Notes under the pieces: generated by a model | What the model was told of the DNA's origin: nothing | Database searches by the model: none | What the model saw: the letters and a program-made list of their open reading frames with translations, nothing else | Origin: an uncultured Lachnospiraceae bacterium | GTDB lineage: Bacteria; Bacillota; Clostridia; Lachnospirales; Lachnospiraceae | Length of the DNA: 37,639 bases | Direction: 5' to 3' | Assembly: GCA_910579275.1 (NCBI GenBank) | Contig: CAJTTO010000042.1 | Location: 1 to 37,639 of the forward strand | Part shown: piece by piece, positions 23,718 through 32,590 of the stretch | How positions within the stretch are numbered: the stretch's first letter is position 1 | Layout of the letters: each line of letters starts with the position of its first letter | Translations under genes and position numbers: made by a program

Positions 23718-24692
23718 ATGTCTAGTGAAATCAAGACAATTGGTGTATTGACGAGTGGAGGAGATGCACCGGGAATGAACGCTGCGATTCGTGCAGTAGT
23801 AAGGAAAGCGTTGACAAACAATGTTAAGGTGAAGGGGATTAAGAGAGGCTACATGGGGCTTATCAACGAGGAGATTGTTGACATGGAAGCGTTCAGCGTG
23901 GCGGATATCATCCAGAAGGGCGGCACAATCCTCGGGACAGCAAGGTGTCTTGAATTTAAGGAACAGAATATACAGGAGCTGGCTGCTGAAATCTGCCGCA
24001 AACACGGTATTGACGGACTTGTCGTTATCGGTGGGGACGGTTCATACAGAGGGGCACAGGGACTTGCCAGACATGGCATCAACACAGTCGGCGTTCCCGG
24101 AACAATTGACCTCGATATTGCATGTACAGAGTACACAATCGGCTTTGACACGGCAATCAACACGGCGATGGAAGCGATAGACAAGGTGCGGGACACATCC
24201 TCCTCACATGAGAGATGCTCTATTATAGAGGTTATGGGCAGACATGCCGGATATATTGCACTCTGGACGGGTGTTGCAAACGGCGCTGAGGATATCCTGC
24301 TTCCGGAGAAGTACAACTATGACGAGCAGGAGCTGATTAACAATATTGTCAGAAGCAGGAAAAAAGGAAAGACACATCACATTATCGTAAATGCCGAAGG
24401 TATCGGTCACTCGACATCCATGGCTAAGCGTATCGAGGCAGCGACAGGAATTGAGACAAGGGCTACTATCCTCGGCTATCTGCAGCGCGGCGGAAATCCT
24501 ACCTGCAAGGACAGATTCTACGCTTCCATCATGGGCGCTTATGCGGCGGACATCCTCTGCGAGGGCAAATCAAACAGGGTTGTCGCTTACAAGCACGGTG
24601 CGTTTGTCGACTACGACATCGAGGAAGCGCTGAACATGACAAAGGGTATTGACGAATACCAGTATGATATCTGTAGGAAATTATCGAGATAA
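23718..24692 (+). CDS. pfkA: ATP-dependent 6-phosphofructokinase
   Basis: Glycolytic phosphorylation of fructose 6-phosphate, 324 residues, cytosolic. Motifs: GVLTSGGDAPGMNAAIR (about 8-24), GGDGSYRGA (about 103), the catalytic loop PGTIDLDIACTEYTIGFDTA, EVMGRHAGYIALW and the late TILGYLQRGGNP. In the classic enzyme the loop reads T-I-D-N-D; here both aspartates are kept but the asparagine is leucine, and ACTEY replaces PGTDF. I believe this variant recurs in Lachnospiraceae. AGGAGG lies 7 nt before ATG 23718; an upstream TTG frame start at 23640 is not needed. A terminator follows. Confidence 0.95.
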   Translation: MSSEIKTIGVLTSGGDAPGMNAAIRAVVRKALTNNVKVKGIKRGYMGLINEEIVDMEAFSVADIIQKGGTILGTARCLEFKEQNIQELAAEICRKHGIDGLVVIGGDGSYRGAQGLARHGINTVGVPGTIDLDIACTEYTIGFDTAINTAMEAIDKVRDTSSSHERCSIIEVMGRHAGYIALWTGVANGAEDILLPEKYNYDEQELINNIVRSRKKGKTHHIIVNAEGIGHSTSMAKRIEAATGIETRATILGYLQRGGNPTCKDRFYASIMGAYAADILCEGKSNRVVAYKHGAFVDYDIEEALNMTKGIDEYQYDICRKLSR

Positions 24693-24712
24693 CAGTTTGG
24701 ACATAAAGAGAT

Positions 24713-24743
24713 GAGGTCAGGGCGGCAGTGTCCTGACCTTTTA
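24713..24743 (+). terminator. Terminator after pfkA
   Basis: AGGTCAGG pairs with CCTGACCT around GCGGCAGTGT, followed by TTTTA. Confidence 0.8.
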
Positions 24744-24805
24744 CGGTTGGAACTACAGAGTTGTACTCCTGTACCTTATTACGAATAGCAAAGGAATGGC
24801 ATATT

Positions 24806-26164
24806 ATGGCATCTAATAAAAAGAAAAATAAGTCGATTGAAAAAAAGTCTACCACAAGACTGATTGCATCCGGTTTTGCATTGATTATACTGGTGGGGGC
24901 GCTTCTGCTCACAATGCCGGTATCGAACAGGTCGGGGCAGGGAAATTTTTTAAATTCCCTCTTTACGGCAACTTCTGCGACCTGCGTGACCGGGCTGGTA
25001 GTGGCGGACACCTACCAGAACTGGACGACCTTCGGGCAGGTTATTATTCTGTGTCTGATACAAGTGGGCGGGCTTGGCTTTCTGACACTTGGAGCTTTTA
25101 TATCGGTACTGCTGAAGAAGCGCATTGGACTGCAGCAGCGGGAACAGCTCCATGAAAGTGTCAACACATTGGAAATCGCCGGGGTGGTGCGCCTTGTGAA
25201 AAAAATTGTTGTGGGAACCGTTATCATTGAGCTTACGGGTGCCATACTGCTTGCGTTTCGTTTTATACCGCGATTCGGGGTGGCAAGGGGCATCTACTTC
25301 TCGGTCTTTCATGCAGTTTCCGCCTTCTGCAATGGCGGATTTGACCTGATGGGCGTCAATGAAGAATATTCCTCTCTGGTCGCATTTGAGGGGGATGTGG
25401 TTGTCAATCTTGTGATTGTCACACTGATTCTGGTCGGCGGCATCGGTTTTATTGTGTGGGATGACGTGATGCGGAACAAGTGGCATTTTCACAAGTATCT
25501 GCTGCACAGCAAAATTGTCATTGCCACGACGCTGATATTGACCGTTGTGGGAACCATATTGTTTCTGTTTACGGAAAATCAGGCTTCTTTTGCGGGAATG
25601 AGCCCTTTGGAGAAGCTGCTCGGGGCACTGTTTTCATCCGTTACACCGCGGACTGCCGGTTTCAATACAGTTGACACGGCGGCGCTCTCGAATGCAGGGA
25701 AAATAATAACGATAGTTATGATGTTTATAGGCGGCAGTCCCGGCTCCACGGCGGGCGGCGTAAAGACGACGTCCATTGTCGTGCTCCTGTTTTATGCCGG
25801 GGCAATGGTTTTAAATCGAGAGGATATTAACCTTTTTGGACGCAGGCTGACAGAAGACGTGGTCAAAAAAGCAAATGCGGTCGTCATTATTAATTTCAGC
25901 CTTGCAATAATAGCAGCTGTTATCATAATGACATTACAGCCGTTATTAAATTTTGAGGATGTGATTTTTGAAGTGCTTTCCGCGATTGGGACAGTCGGGA
26001 TGACAACAGGTGTAACTAGGAGTATGTGCGCTGCTTCAAGGATTGTTTTGATTGTACTGATGTACTGCGGACGGTTGGGAAGTCTCTCGTTTGCGCTGAT
26101 TTTTGCGCAGAAAAAAACATCCGCGTCAGTCAGGCAGCCGCAGGAAAAAATTATCGTTGGCTAA
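24806..26164 (+). CDS. ktrB: Potassium uptake channel subunit, TrkH/KtrB family
   Basis: Ion-conducting subunit of a Ktr-type K+ (or Na+-coupled K+) uptake system in the cytoplasmic membrane, 452 residues with repeated M1-pore-M2 units. Four pore-loop filter segments are readable: TATSATCVTGLVV, HAVSAFCNGGFDL, SSVTPRTAGFNTV and SAIGTVGMTTG, each with the expected single glycine or threonine-glycine turn. The 452-residue size fits KtrB better than the longer proteobacterial TrkH. ATG 24806 follows AAGGA at about 10 nt; the frame is open from 24761 but without a site. ktrA starts 17 bp downstream. Confidence 0.93.
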   Translation: MASNKKKNKSIEKKSTTRLIASGFALIILVGALLLTMPVSNRSGQGNFLNSLFTATSATCVTGLVVADTYQNWTTFGQVIILCLIQVGGLGFLTLGAFISVLLKKRIGLQQREQLHESVNTLEIAGVVRLVKKIVVGTVIIELTGAILLAFRFIPRFGVARGIYFSVFHAVSAFCNGGFDLMGVNEEYSSLVAFEGDVVVNLVIVTLILVGGIGFIVWDDVMRNKWHFHKYLLHSKIVIATTLILTVVGTILFLFTENQASFAGMSPLEKLLGALFSSVTPRTAGFNTVDTAALSNAGKIITIVMMFIGGSPGSTAGGVKTTSIVVLLFYAGAMVLNREDINLFGRRLTEDVVKKANAVVIINFSLAIIAAVIIMTLQPLLNFEDVIFEVLSAIGTVGMTTGVTRSMCAASRIVLIVLMYCGRLGSLSFALIFAQKKTSASVRQPQEKIIVG

Positions 26165-26181
26165 AATAGGGAGGAGATTAT

Positions 26182-26868
26182 ATGAAGTCAATATTAATCA
26201 TTGGAATGGGACGGTTCGGACATCATCTGGCACACAATTTTCTGGAGAACGGGCATGATGTCATGATTGTGGACGAGGACGAGGAAAAGCTTTCGGATAT
26301 CGCGCCATACGTCACCAGTACCAGAATCGGAGACTGTACGAACGAAGAAGTGTTAAAGAGTCTCGGAATCGGGAACTTTGACGTGGTGTTTGTGTGCATC
26401 GGCACGAACTTTCAGAGCAGCCTTGAAGTGACAAGCCTTGTAAAGGAGATGGGCGCAAGGCGGGTCATCAGCAAGGCGACAAGGGACATACAGGCGAAAT
26501 TTTTGCTGCGAAACGGAGCTGACGAGGTGATTTATCCGGAAAAGGATATTGCGGAAAAGTGGGCGGAGCGCTACAGCCTTGATAATCTTTTTGACTACAT
26601 TGACCTTCCGGGTGCGTTTGGAATCTACGAGATGCCGCCCTTAAAAGAGTGGGTAGGAAAGAGTATCAAGGAGTCGAACATCGCCGCCCAGCATAAGGCT
26701 TCCATACTCGGAATTAAAAAGAAGCATCAGGAGGAAATGAGCGTAATGCCCTCCGCGGACTATATTATTCGGGACACGGATCACCTGATGGTCATGGCGG
26801 CAAACGATGTTGCAGAAAAACTGTTAAAGCAGAACCGGAGCCATTTTGCAAAAGGGGCTTACAAATAG
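26182..26868 (+). CDS. ktrA: Potassium uptake regulatory subunit, TrkA/KtrA family
   Basis: Cytosolic RCK ring protein that gates KtrB in response to ATP/ADP or NAD(H). Of 228 residues, about 1-125 are the RCK-N Rossmann fold with GMGRFGHHLA and the acidic strand end VDEDEEKL, and about 140-215 are the RCK-C domain (VGKSIKESNI...HLMVMAANDVAEKLL). GGAGG lies before ATG 26182. The operon with ktrB and the one-to-one pairing support a complete Ktr system. Confidence 0.94.
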   Translation: MKSILIIGMGRFGHHLAHNFLENGHDVMIVDEDEEKLSDIAPYVTSTRIGDCTNEEVLKSLGIGNFDVVFVCIGTNFQSSLEVTSLVKEMGARRVISKATRDIQAKFLLRNGADEVIYPEKDIAEKWAERYSLDNLFDYIDLPGAFGIYEMPPLKEWVGKSIKESNIAAQHKASILGIKKKHQEEMSVMPSADYIIRDTDHLMVMAANDVAEKLLKQNRSHFAKGAYK

Positions 26869-26903
26869 AAAAGGGGGCAGTGTAACACTGCGATAGGTGA
26901 GAT

Positions 26904-27743
26904 ATGATATCAAGTACATCAAACAGCAAGGTAAAACGGCTTGCTGCCTTAGTGCAGAAGGCAAAGTACCGCAGGGAGGATCAGGCTTTTATCGTGGAGG
27001 GCGTCCGGATGTTTCAGGAGGCGCCTCCGGAATGGGTAAAGGAAGTTTATATATCCGAATCTTTTTATAATCGCTATGTTAAAAAAAGTGAAAACAAGAC
27101 TGACAGGAATTTAAAGGAATTTCTGAAAACATTTCGATATGAAGTGTTTTCGGACGAAGTGTTTCAGAAAGTGTCTGACACCCAGACGCCTCAGGGAATC
27201 CTCTGTGTGCTCTCCATGCCGCAGTATGTGCTGTCAGCGTGCATTGACAACTGGATGAATGCCATGAAGAATGGAGAAAAGGCACCGCTTCTCGTGCTCC
27301 TTGAGGATTTGCAGGATCCCGGAAATCTGGGAACAATTCTGCGCGCCGGAGAGGGCGCTGGTGTGAGCGGGATCATCATGACAAGGCAGACGGCAGATAT
27401 TTTTAATCCCAAAGTGATACGCGCGACGATGGGTTCCATATACAGGGTACCGTTTTTTATCGTGGACAGTCTTCTTGATACGATAGATTTGCTAAAGCAG
27501 AACGGAATTGCAGTCTATGCCGCGCATCTGGATAACAGCGTGGACTACGACGAACCGGATTACACGCAGCCCGCGGCATTCCTGATAGGCAATGAGGGAA
27601 ACGGGCTGCGCCGCGAGACGGCGGACAGTGCCTCAAAGTACATAAAAATACCGATGGAGGGACAGGTCGAGTCGCTGAATGCGGCGGCCGCGGCTACCGT
27701 ACTGATGTATGAGGCGGCGCGGCAGCGGCGAAAATCAGTTTAG
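26904..27743 (+). CDS. SpoU/TrmH-family RNA 2'-O-methyltransferase
   Basis: Predicted SAM-dependent methyltransferase acting on rRNA or tRNA ribose, 279 residues. Residues about 5-100 are the substrate-binding domain (NSKVKRLAALVQKAKYRREDQAFIVEG). Residues about 130-275 are the SPOUT knot with the three motifs: LVLLEDLQDPGNLGTILR, AAFLIGNEGNGLRRETAD and IPMEGQVESLNAAAAATVLM. The layout matches YsgA/RlmB-like proteins; the target nucleotide cannot be named. It starts 35 bp after ktrA and ends 16 bp before proC, so the four genes likely share a transcript. Confidence 0.92.
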   Translation: MISSTSNSKVKRLAALVQKAKYRREDQAFIVEGVRMFQEAPPEWVKEVYISESFYNRYVKKSENKTDRNLKEFLKTFRYEVFSDEVFQKVSDTQTPQGILCVLSMPQYVLSACIDNWMNAMKNGEKAPLLVLLEDLQDPGNLGTILRAGEGAGVSGIIMTRQTADIFNPKVIRATMGSIYRVPFFIVDSLLDTIDLLKQNGIAVYAAHLDNSVDYDEPDYTQPAAFLIGNEGNGLRRETADSASKYIKIPMEGQVESLNAAAAATVLMYEAARQRRKSV

Positions 27744-27759
27744 AGTAGGAGATGGGCAG

Positions 27760-28569
27760 ATGAAGATAGGATTTATAGGATTAGGAAATATGGCGACAGC
27801 CATGATTGGCGGAATGCTGGATACAGGCGCGTTCAAGGCGGAGGAAATCATTGGCTCTGCAAAGACAGAGGCGACGGCGGAACAGGTTCGGGAGAAATAC
27901 GGTATTTTGGCAGGCACGGACAACCGACGGACAGCATTTCTTTCCGATGTGCTGATACTTGCCGTGAAACCTGTGTTTCTGCCGGACGTGATAGCCGAAA
28001 TAAAGGATGTCGTTAGCGAAAGGCATCTTGTGATATCAATTGTGGCAGGGAAATCAATTGACTGGATAGAACAGGAATTTGGCAGGGAACTGCGGGTAAT
28101 ACGCTGCATGCCGAACACGCCTGCCATGGTGGGCGAGGGCTGCACCTGCGTCTGCCTGAAAGAAAAGGGGACGGATTCGCACGTAAATTCAGATGATAAA
28201 GAGACTGTGCTGAAAATCATGAACAGTTTTGGAAAGGCGCATGTTCTTCCGGAAAGGCTGATGGATGCGTTTATCGGGGTGGCAGGAAGCTCGCCTGCGT
28301 ATGTATTTTTGTTTATAGAGGCGATGGCGGACGCGGCCGTTCAGGCGGGAATCCCGAGAAAGCAGGCATATGAGTTTGCGGCGCAGTCCGTGCTTGGCAG
28401 TGCGAAGATGGTTCTCGAAACAGGCATGCATCCCGGGGCGCTGAAGGACATGGTGTGCTCGCCGGCAGGGACAACGATAGAGGCGGTCAAGGTTCTGGAG
28501 GAAAAAGGATTTCGCGCGGCAGTGATGGATTCGATAGAGGCGTGCGTCAATAAATCAAAGAGACTTTAA
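27760..28569 (+). CDS. proC: Pyrroline-5-carboxylate reductase
   Basis: Last step of proline synthesis, NAD(P)H-dependent reduction in the cytosol. Of 269 residues, about 1-155 are a Rossmann fold starting IGFIGLGNMATAMIGGM, with RCMPNTPAMVGEGCTC. The C-terminal helical dimer domain carries VAGSSPAYVFLFIEAMADAA and the signature MVCSPAGTTIEAVKVLEEKG. ATG 27760 has AGGAG at about 9 nt; an upstream frame overlapping the methyltransferase gene is ignored. Confidence 0.96.
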   Translation: MKIGFIGLGNMATAMIGGMLDTGAFKAEEIIGSAKTEATAEQVREKYGILAGTDNRRTAFLSDVLILAVKPVFLPDVIAEIKDVVSERHLVISIVAGKSIDWIEQEFGRELRVIRCMPNTPAMVGEGCTCVCLKEKGTDSHVNSDDKETVLKIMNSFGKAHVLPERLMDAFIGVAGSSPAYVFLFIEAMADAAVQAGIPRKQAYEFAAQSVLGSAKMVLETGMHPGALKDMVCSPAGTTIEAVKVLEEKGFRAAVMDSIEACVNKSKRL

Positions 28570-28655
28570 AAAAAGAAAAAAATTTTAAAATCGCAGCTTT
28601 TGCGTATTTAGGAGCATAAAACTTGTACACAACAGCTGTTATTTTAAAAATACGG

Positions 28656-28687
28656 GAGTTCGTGACTTGACAAGTCGCGAACTCTTT
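28656..28687 (+). terminator. Terminator after proC
   Basis: GAGTTCGTGACTT pairs with AAGTCGCGAACTC (one G-T pair), followed by TTTGCT. The right arm also overlaps a promoter (28667-28695). Confidence 0.6.
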
Positions 28688-28695
28688 GCTATTAT
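28667..28695 (+). promoter_or_regulatory. Probable promoter of the SleB-type hydrolase gene
   Basis: TTGACA (28667-28672), 17-nt spacer, TATTAT (28690-28695), about 105 nt before the ATG. It is nested in the proC terminator hairpin. Confidence 0.5.
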
Positions 28696-28799
28696 ATGGA
28701 ATCGTAATAGATGTTAACAAATATGTAACATTTATAGCAAAAATGTAAAAACTTAAATATTTTTTGTCACAAAACATGAAAAAGGAAATGGAGTAGAAA

Positions 28800-29972
28800 A
28801 TGAAGACAAATTGTAAAAAGTGGAAATATCTGTTGTGTATCACAGCAGTAACAACTGCATTTGCGTTTGTTCCGTTCAGCACTCAGGCTGCCGACACGAA
28901 GGTGCGGCTCATGGACGGTTTGGACAAAAAGCAGGAAACCACATCAGACAAGATGAATTCAGCAGACAAAGCAGCTATGCCGTCAGTGACAGCAGGGGCA
29001 GCGGATATACTGGACGCAGAAATTTCCACAGACACCAACGCGCTTCGCAGATTTGCAATGACCCTGAAGGTTCTGCCTCAGGAGATTAAGCCTCAGGAGC
29101 AGGAATCAACGCTTGTGATGGCAAAGGTCAACGAGTATGTGAATATACGAGTGGATGCCGCACAGGATGCCGAGAAGGTCGGCGTGCTGTACAAGGATTG
29201 TGGCGGAGATATTATAGAGCAGAAAGGTGAGTGGACGAAGATTCAGTCCGGTGATGTTTCCGGATGGATTAAGAACGACTACCTTTATTTTGGGAACGAG
29301 GCAGAGGAGCTTGCAAGGGACGTGGGCGTCCTGACTGCATATTCCAATACACAGACACTCCGAATCAGACAGGAGCCGAGTCTGGAAGCAGGCATTGTCG
29401 GGCTTCTCGCAGAAGATCAGGCGGTTGAGGCAATCGCTGAGGAGGGCGACTGGGTAAAGGTGAGCTACGAAGGCACGACAGGTTTTGTGGCGGCAGAGTA
29501 TGTCAGGGTCGAGTTTGGCATTGACACGGCAGAATCCATGGAGACAATCAGAGAAAGAGAAGAAGCGGAGCGCGCAAGGGCTGCGGCGGACGCAGAGGCA
29601 AAGAGAAAGCAGCAAAAAGAGGCGGTGCTTGCTACGGCGTCAGAGGTTGATATTCTTGCGGCGCTGATACAGTGTGAGGCAGGCGGCGAACCGTATGAGG
29701 GACAGATCGCTGTGGGTGCGGTCGTCATGAACCGTGTAAGATGCGGCGGATATCCGAACAGCATAACGGAGGTCATCTACGCTTCCGGACAGTTTGTGCC
29801 CGCGTCGAAAGGGCGTATGGAGTCGCTGATTTTAAATAAAAATATTAAGGCTTCCTGTGTACAGGCGGCAAATGAAGCCATAAACGGTGCGTGCAATGTC
29901 GGCGATGCACTTCACTTTAGAAGAAACAACGGCAGGGACGGACTTGTCATCGGGAACCATGTATTTTGGTAA
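28800..29972 (+). CDS. Secreted SleB/CwlJ-type cell-wall hydrolase with two SH3 domains
   Basis: Predicted exported peptidoglycan hydrolase (lytic transglycosylase-like), 390 residues. A signal peptide lies at about 1-30 (LLCITAVTTAFAFVPFSTQA). Two bacterial SH3 domains, about 105-165 (VNIRVDAAQDAEKVGVLYKD) and about 175-238 (LRIRQEPSLEAGIVGLL), probably bind the wall. A charged Ala/Glu/Lys/Arg-rich linker follows at about 240-280. The hydrolase_2 domain at about 283-390 shows CEAGGEPYEGQIAVGAVVMN with the probable catalytic glutamate. SleB domains are known from spore germination, but the SH3 form also occurs in vegetative Clostridia. Monocistronic. Confidence 0.9.
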   Translation: MKTNCKKWKYLLCITAVTTAFAFVPFSTQAADTKVRLMDGLDKKQETTSDKMNSADKAAMPSVTAGAADILDAEISTDTNALRRFAMTLKVLPQEIKPQEQESTLVMAKVNEYVNIRVDAAQDAEKVGVLYKDCGGDIIEQKGEWTKIQSGDVSGWIKNDYLYFGNEAEELARDVGVLTAYSNTQTLRIRQEPSLEAGIVGLLAEDQAVEAIAEEGDWVKVSYEGTTGFVAAEYVRVEFGIDTAESMETIREREEAERARAAADAEAKRKQQKEAVLATASEVDILAALIQCEAGGEPYEGQIAVGAVVMNRVRCGGYPNSITEVIYASGQFVPASKGRMESLILNKNIKASCVQAANEAINGACNVGDALHFRRNNGRDGLVIGNHVFW

Positions 29973-30127
29973 GGAACTGTTAATAAATTACGCATGACAA
30001 TGACTTGCCTGAATGCGCATCTGCGGCATCAGAAAATCTTGACATAGCCCACTATGGCTGTGATTTTCTTCTTTGCAGATGAACATTTATGCGGCGTTCT
30101 TGTCACAAGTAATTTCTGAACAGTTCC
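29973..30127. repeat. Repeat family D, complete copy (D1)
   Basis: A 155-bp foldback element starting just after the stop of the hydrolase gene. Terminal repeats are GGAACTGTTAATAAATTACG against AGTAATTTCTGAACAGTTCC. Inner arms are CATCTGC/GCAGATG, GAAAATC/GATTTTC and AGCC/GGCT. Half of it recurs at 11638-11722. Confidence 0.7.
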
Positions 30128-30171
30128 TAACCATTAAAATTGCTCATTCATGAATAAATAAATATAGTACT

Positions 30172-30214
30172 GCAGAAAAAGGCGCAACCTGAATAGGACT
30201 GTGCCTTTTTCTGT
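30172..30214 (+). terminator. Terminator after the SleB-type gene
   Basis: CAGAAAAAGGCGCA pairs with TGTGCCTTTTTCTG (one G-T pair). The arms carry their own A- and T-runs, so it can work in both directions. It lies beyond the inserted family D element. Confidence 0.75.
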
Positions 30215-30238
30215 AGACACGGCTTTGACGGCGGCGCC

Positions 30239-30381
30239 GTTACTGTTCAGACGTCTACCAAAGTAGTGGGAATCATGCGCCAAAATGCTTGCCCTTTAGC
30301 ATTTTGTGTGCAAAATCTGTTATAATTCACACCGCAATAGCTTGTATGCCGATAAAAACTGGCGTGGGTGTGAATTGTAAC
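30239..30381 (-). repeat. Repeat family B, copy B3 (inverted)
   Basis: A 143-bp copy reading GTTACTGTTCAGACG... to ...GGTGTGAATTGTAAC on the plus strand, that is, inverted relative to B1 and B2. Both hairpins are kept. It lies 40 bp before the argF promoter. Confidence 0.85.
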
Positions 30382-30420
30382 GCGGCGCCTTTTTCCCCGC
30401 GTGATTGTCATGGCAGCCAC

Positions 30421-30449
30421 TTGCCCCTTTTGGACAAATGTAGTAAAAT
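30421..30449 (+). promoter_or_regulatory. Probable promoter of argF
   Basis: TTGCCC (30421-30426), 17-nt spacer, TAAAAT (30444-30449). I see no obvious ArgR box. Confidence 0.55.
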
Positions 30450-30482
30450 AAGATAAGCATATCAATACGGAGGTTAAAGGAA

Positions 30483-31472
30483 ATGAATTTAAAGGGACGC
30501 AGCTTTTTGACATTAAAGGATTTTACGCCGGAGGAGATTGTCTACCTGATTGATCTGGCGGCTGAATATAAGGACAAGAAAAAAAACGGTGTGCGGCATG
30601 ACACGCTTCGCGGAAAAAACATTGCACTTATTTTTGAAAAGACAAGCACGCGCACGCGCTGTTCTTTTGAGGTGGCGGCGCATGACCTCGGCATGGGGAC
30701 GACGTACCTTGACCCGTCAGGCTCCCAGATTGGAAAGAAGGAGTCAATTGCGGATACGGCAAGGGTTCTCGGCAGAATGTATGAGGGAATCGAGTACCGT
30801 GGTTTTGAGCAGTCCATCGTGGAGGAGCTTGCAAAACATGCGGGGGTTCCCGTCTGGAACGGACTGACCAACGAGTATCATCCGACCCAGATGCTCGCGG
30901 ATATGCTTACCATTCGGGAACACTTCGGATTCCTGAAAGGCATCCGGCTTACGTACATGGGCGATGCCCGCTACAATATGGGCAATTCGCTGATGATTGT
31001 ATGTGCAAAACTTGGCATGCATTTCACCGCGTGCACGGCAAAAGAATATTTTCCTGACGACACGCTTGTGGAGCTGTGCAGGACATATGCGGCGGAGTCA
31101 GGCGCGTCCATAACATTAACAGAGGACGTGGACGCAGGGACAAAAGGAGCAGATGTTATTTATACAGATGTGTGGGTTTCCATGGGGGAGCCGGAGGCAG
31201 TGTGGGCAGAGCGCATCCAAAAGCTTTCACCGTATAAAGTGACGAAGGACGTGATGGACAACGCGGGAGAAAAGGCAGTCTTTCTCCACTGCCTGCCGGC
31301 ATTCCATGACCTGAAGACAAAGATTGGCAGGGAGCAGGGGGAAAAATATGGTTTTACAGAACTGGAAGTAACGGATGAGGTGTTTGAATCGGAACAGTCG
31401 CTTGTCTTTGACGAGGCAGAAAACCGTATGCACACAATCAAGGCAGTGATTGCGGCAACGCTCGGCGCATAG
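30483..31472 (+). CDS. argF: Ornithine carbamoyltransferase
   Basis: Makes citrulline from ornithine and carbamoyl phosphate, in arginine synthesis or, in reverse, the deiminase route. The 329 residues show the carbamoyl phosphate motif STRTRCSFE (about 57-65), NGLTNEYHPTQMLADMLTI, the ornithine-loop region DVWVSMGE and FLHCLPAFHD. No arginine deiminase or carbamate kinase gene is adjacent, so the anabolic role (argF) is my choice over arcB. GGAGG lies before ATG 30483. Confidence 0.94.
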   Translation: MNLKGRSFLTLKDFTPEEIVYLIDLAAEYKDKKKNGVRHDTLRGKNIALIFEKTSTRTRCSFEVAAHDLGMGTTYLDPSGSQIGKKESIADTARVLGRMYEGIEYRGFEQSIVEELAKHAGVPVWNGLTNEYHPTQMLADMLTIREHFGFLKGIRLTYMGDARYNMGNSLMIVCAKLGMHFTACTAKEYFPDDTLVELCRTYAAESGASITLTEDVDAGTKGADVIYTDVWVSMGEPEAVWAERIQKLSPYKVTKDVMDNAGEKAVFLHCLPAFHDLKTKIGREQGEKYGFTELEVTDEVFESEQSLVFDEAENRMHTIKAVIAATLGA

Positions 31473-31520
31473 GCCAGAACGCGTCCGAAAATGGCTGACG
31501 GCATGGAGGATGGGACAGAC

Positions 31521-32513
31521 ATGAAAAATGAGGAGATTTTAAAAAAACTTCGCGAGGCGGACGACTATGTGAGCGGGCAGGAGCTCTGCGAGTACTATGG
31601 CGTGTCCCGCACCGCAGTCTGGAAAGCAGTCCGGCAGCTTGAGAAGGACGGGTATGTAATAGAGGCGCAGAACAATAGGGGCTACAGGCTTGTGGAGTCG
31701 GGAAGCGCGGACATTTATACGGGGCTGGAGATAGAAAGCTGTCTGGACACGGAATGGATTGGCAGAAAGCTGGTTTTCCACAGGGAGACTGGCTCGACCA
31801 ATATTGATGCCAAATCACTGGCAGAACAGGGCGAGCAGGAAGGAGCCGTTGTTGTTGCCGACATGCAGACGGCAGGACGCGGCAGACGCGGCAGAGGATG
31901 GGATTCACCGGCGGGAAAGGACATTTATATGACCATCATGCTCCGTCCCCAGTGCAGACCGGAAAAAGCATCCGCCCTGACGCTTGTGATGGCACTTGCG
32001 GTTCTTGAGGCAATTCAGGAAGTGATACCGCAGCCATGTGGCATCAAGTGGCCGAACGACGTTGTTGTCAACAATAAAAAGGTTTGCGGCATCCTGACGG
32101 AAATGAGCGCGGAGATTGACGGCATTCACTATGTGGTGATTGGCTCCGGCATCAATGTCAATCACGAGCAGTTTGCGCAGGAGATACAGGACAAGGCGAC
32201 CTCGCTGTATGCGGAATGCGGCAAAAAGATAAACCGCGCGCGGCTGACGGCGCGCGTGCTGCATTATTTTGAAAAAAATTACGCCGTTTTTCAGGACAGC
32301 TGGGATTTTTCGGGACTGGTGGAAAAGTACAACGGATTTCTGGTCAACTGCGGCAGGGAGGTTCGGGTTCTGGATCCCAAAGGCGAATACGATGGCGTCG
32401 CAAAAGGAATTAACGAAAAAGGCGAGCTGCTCGTTGCGCGCAAAAGTGACGGCCAGACGGTACAGGTATATGCTGGCGAGGTGTCGGTGCGTGGAATATA
32501 TGGATATGTCTGA
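31521..32513 (+). CDS. birA: Biotin-protein ligase and biotin operon repressor
   Basis: Attaches biotin to acetyl-CoA carboxylase or other carriers, and probably represses biotin genes. Of 330 residues, about 1-62 form a winged HTH (LKKLREADDYVSGQELCEYYGVSRTAVWKAVRQLEKDGYVIEA). About 80-265 form the ligase with the biotinyl-AMP loop GRGRRGRGWDSPAGKDIYMT and KWPNDVVVNNKKVCGILTE. The C-terminal 50 residues are the SH3-like cap. ATG 31521 has GGAGG at about 11 nt; ATGs at 31503 and 31491 in frame are possible. Confidence 0.93.
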   Translation: MKNEEILKKLREADDYVSGQELCEYYGVSRTAVWKAVRQLEKDGYVIEAQNNRGYRLVESGSADIYTGLEIESCLDTEWIGRKLVFHRETGSTNIDAKSLAEQGEQEGAVVVADMQTAGRGRRGRGWDSPAGKDIYMTIMLRPQCRPEKASALTLVMALAVLEAIQEVIPQPCGIKWPNDVVVNNKKVCGILTEMSAEIDGIHYVVIGSGINVNHEQFAQEIQDKATSLYAECGKKINRARLTARVLHYFEKNYAVFQDSWDFSGLVEKYNGFLVNCGREVRVLDPKGEYDGVAKGINEKGELLVARKSDGQTVQVYAGEVSVRGIYGYV

Positions 32514-32590
32514 GAAAAGGCATTCCATACATAGACAGTCAGCGCATTTTTCAGGCCGAAAGGGCAAAGACTGGCATTGCGGAGGGAAAG

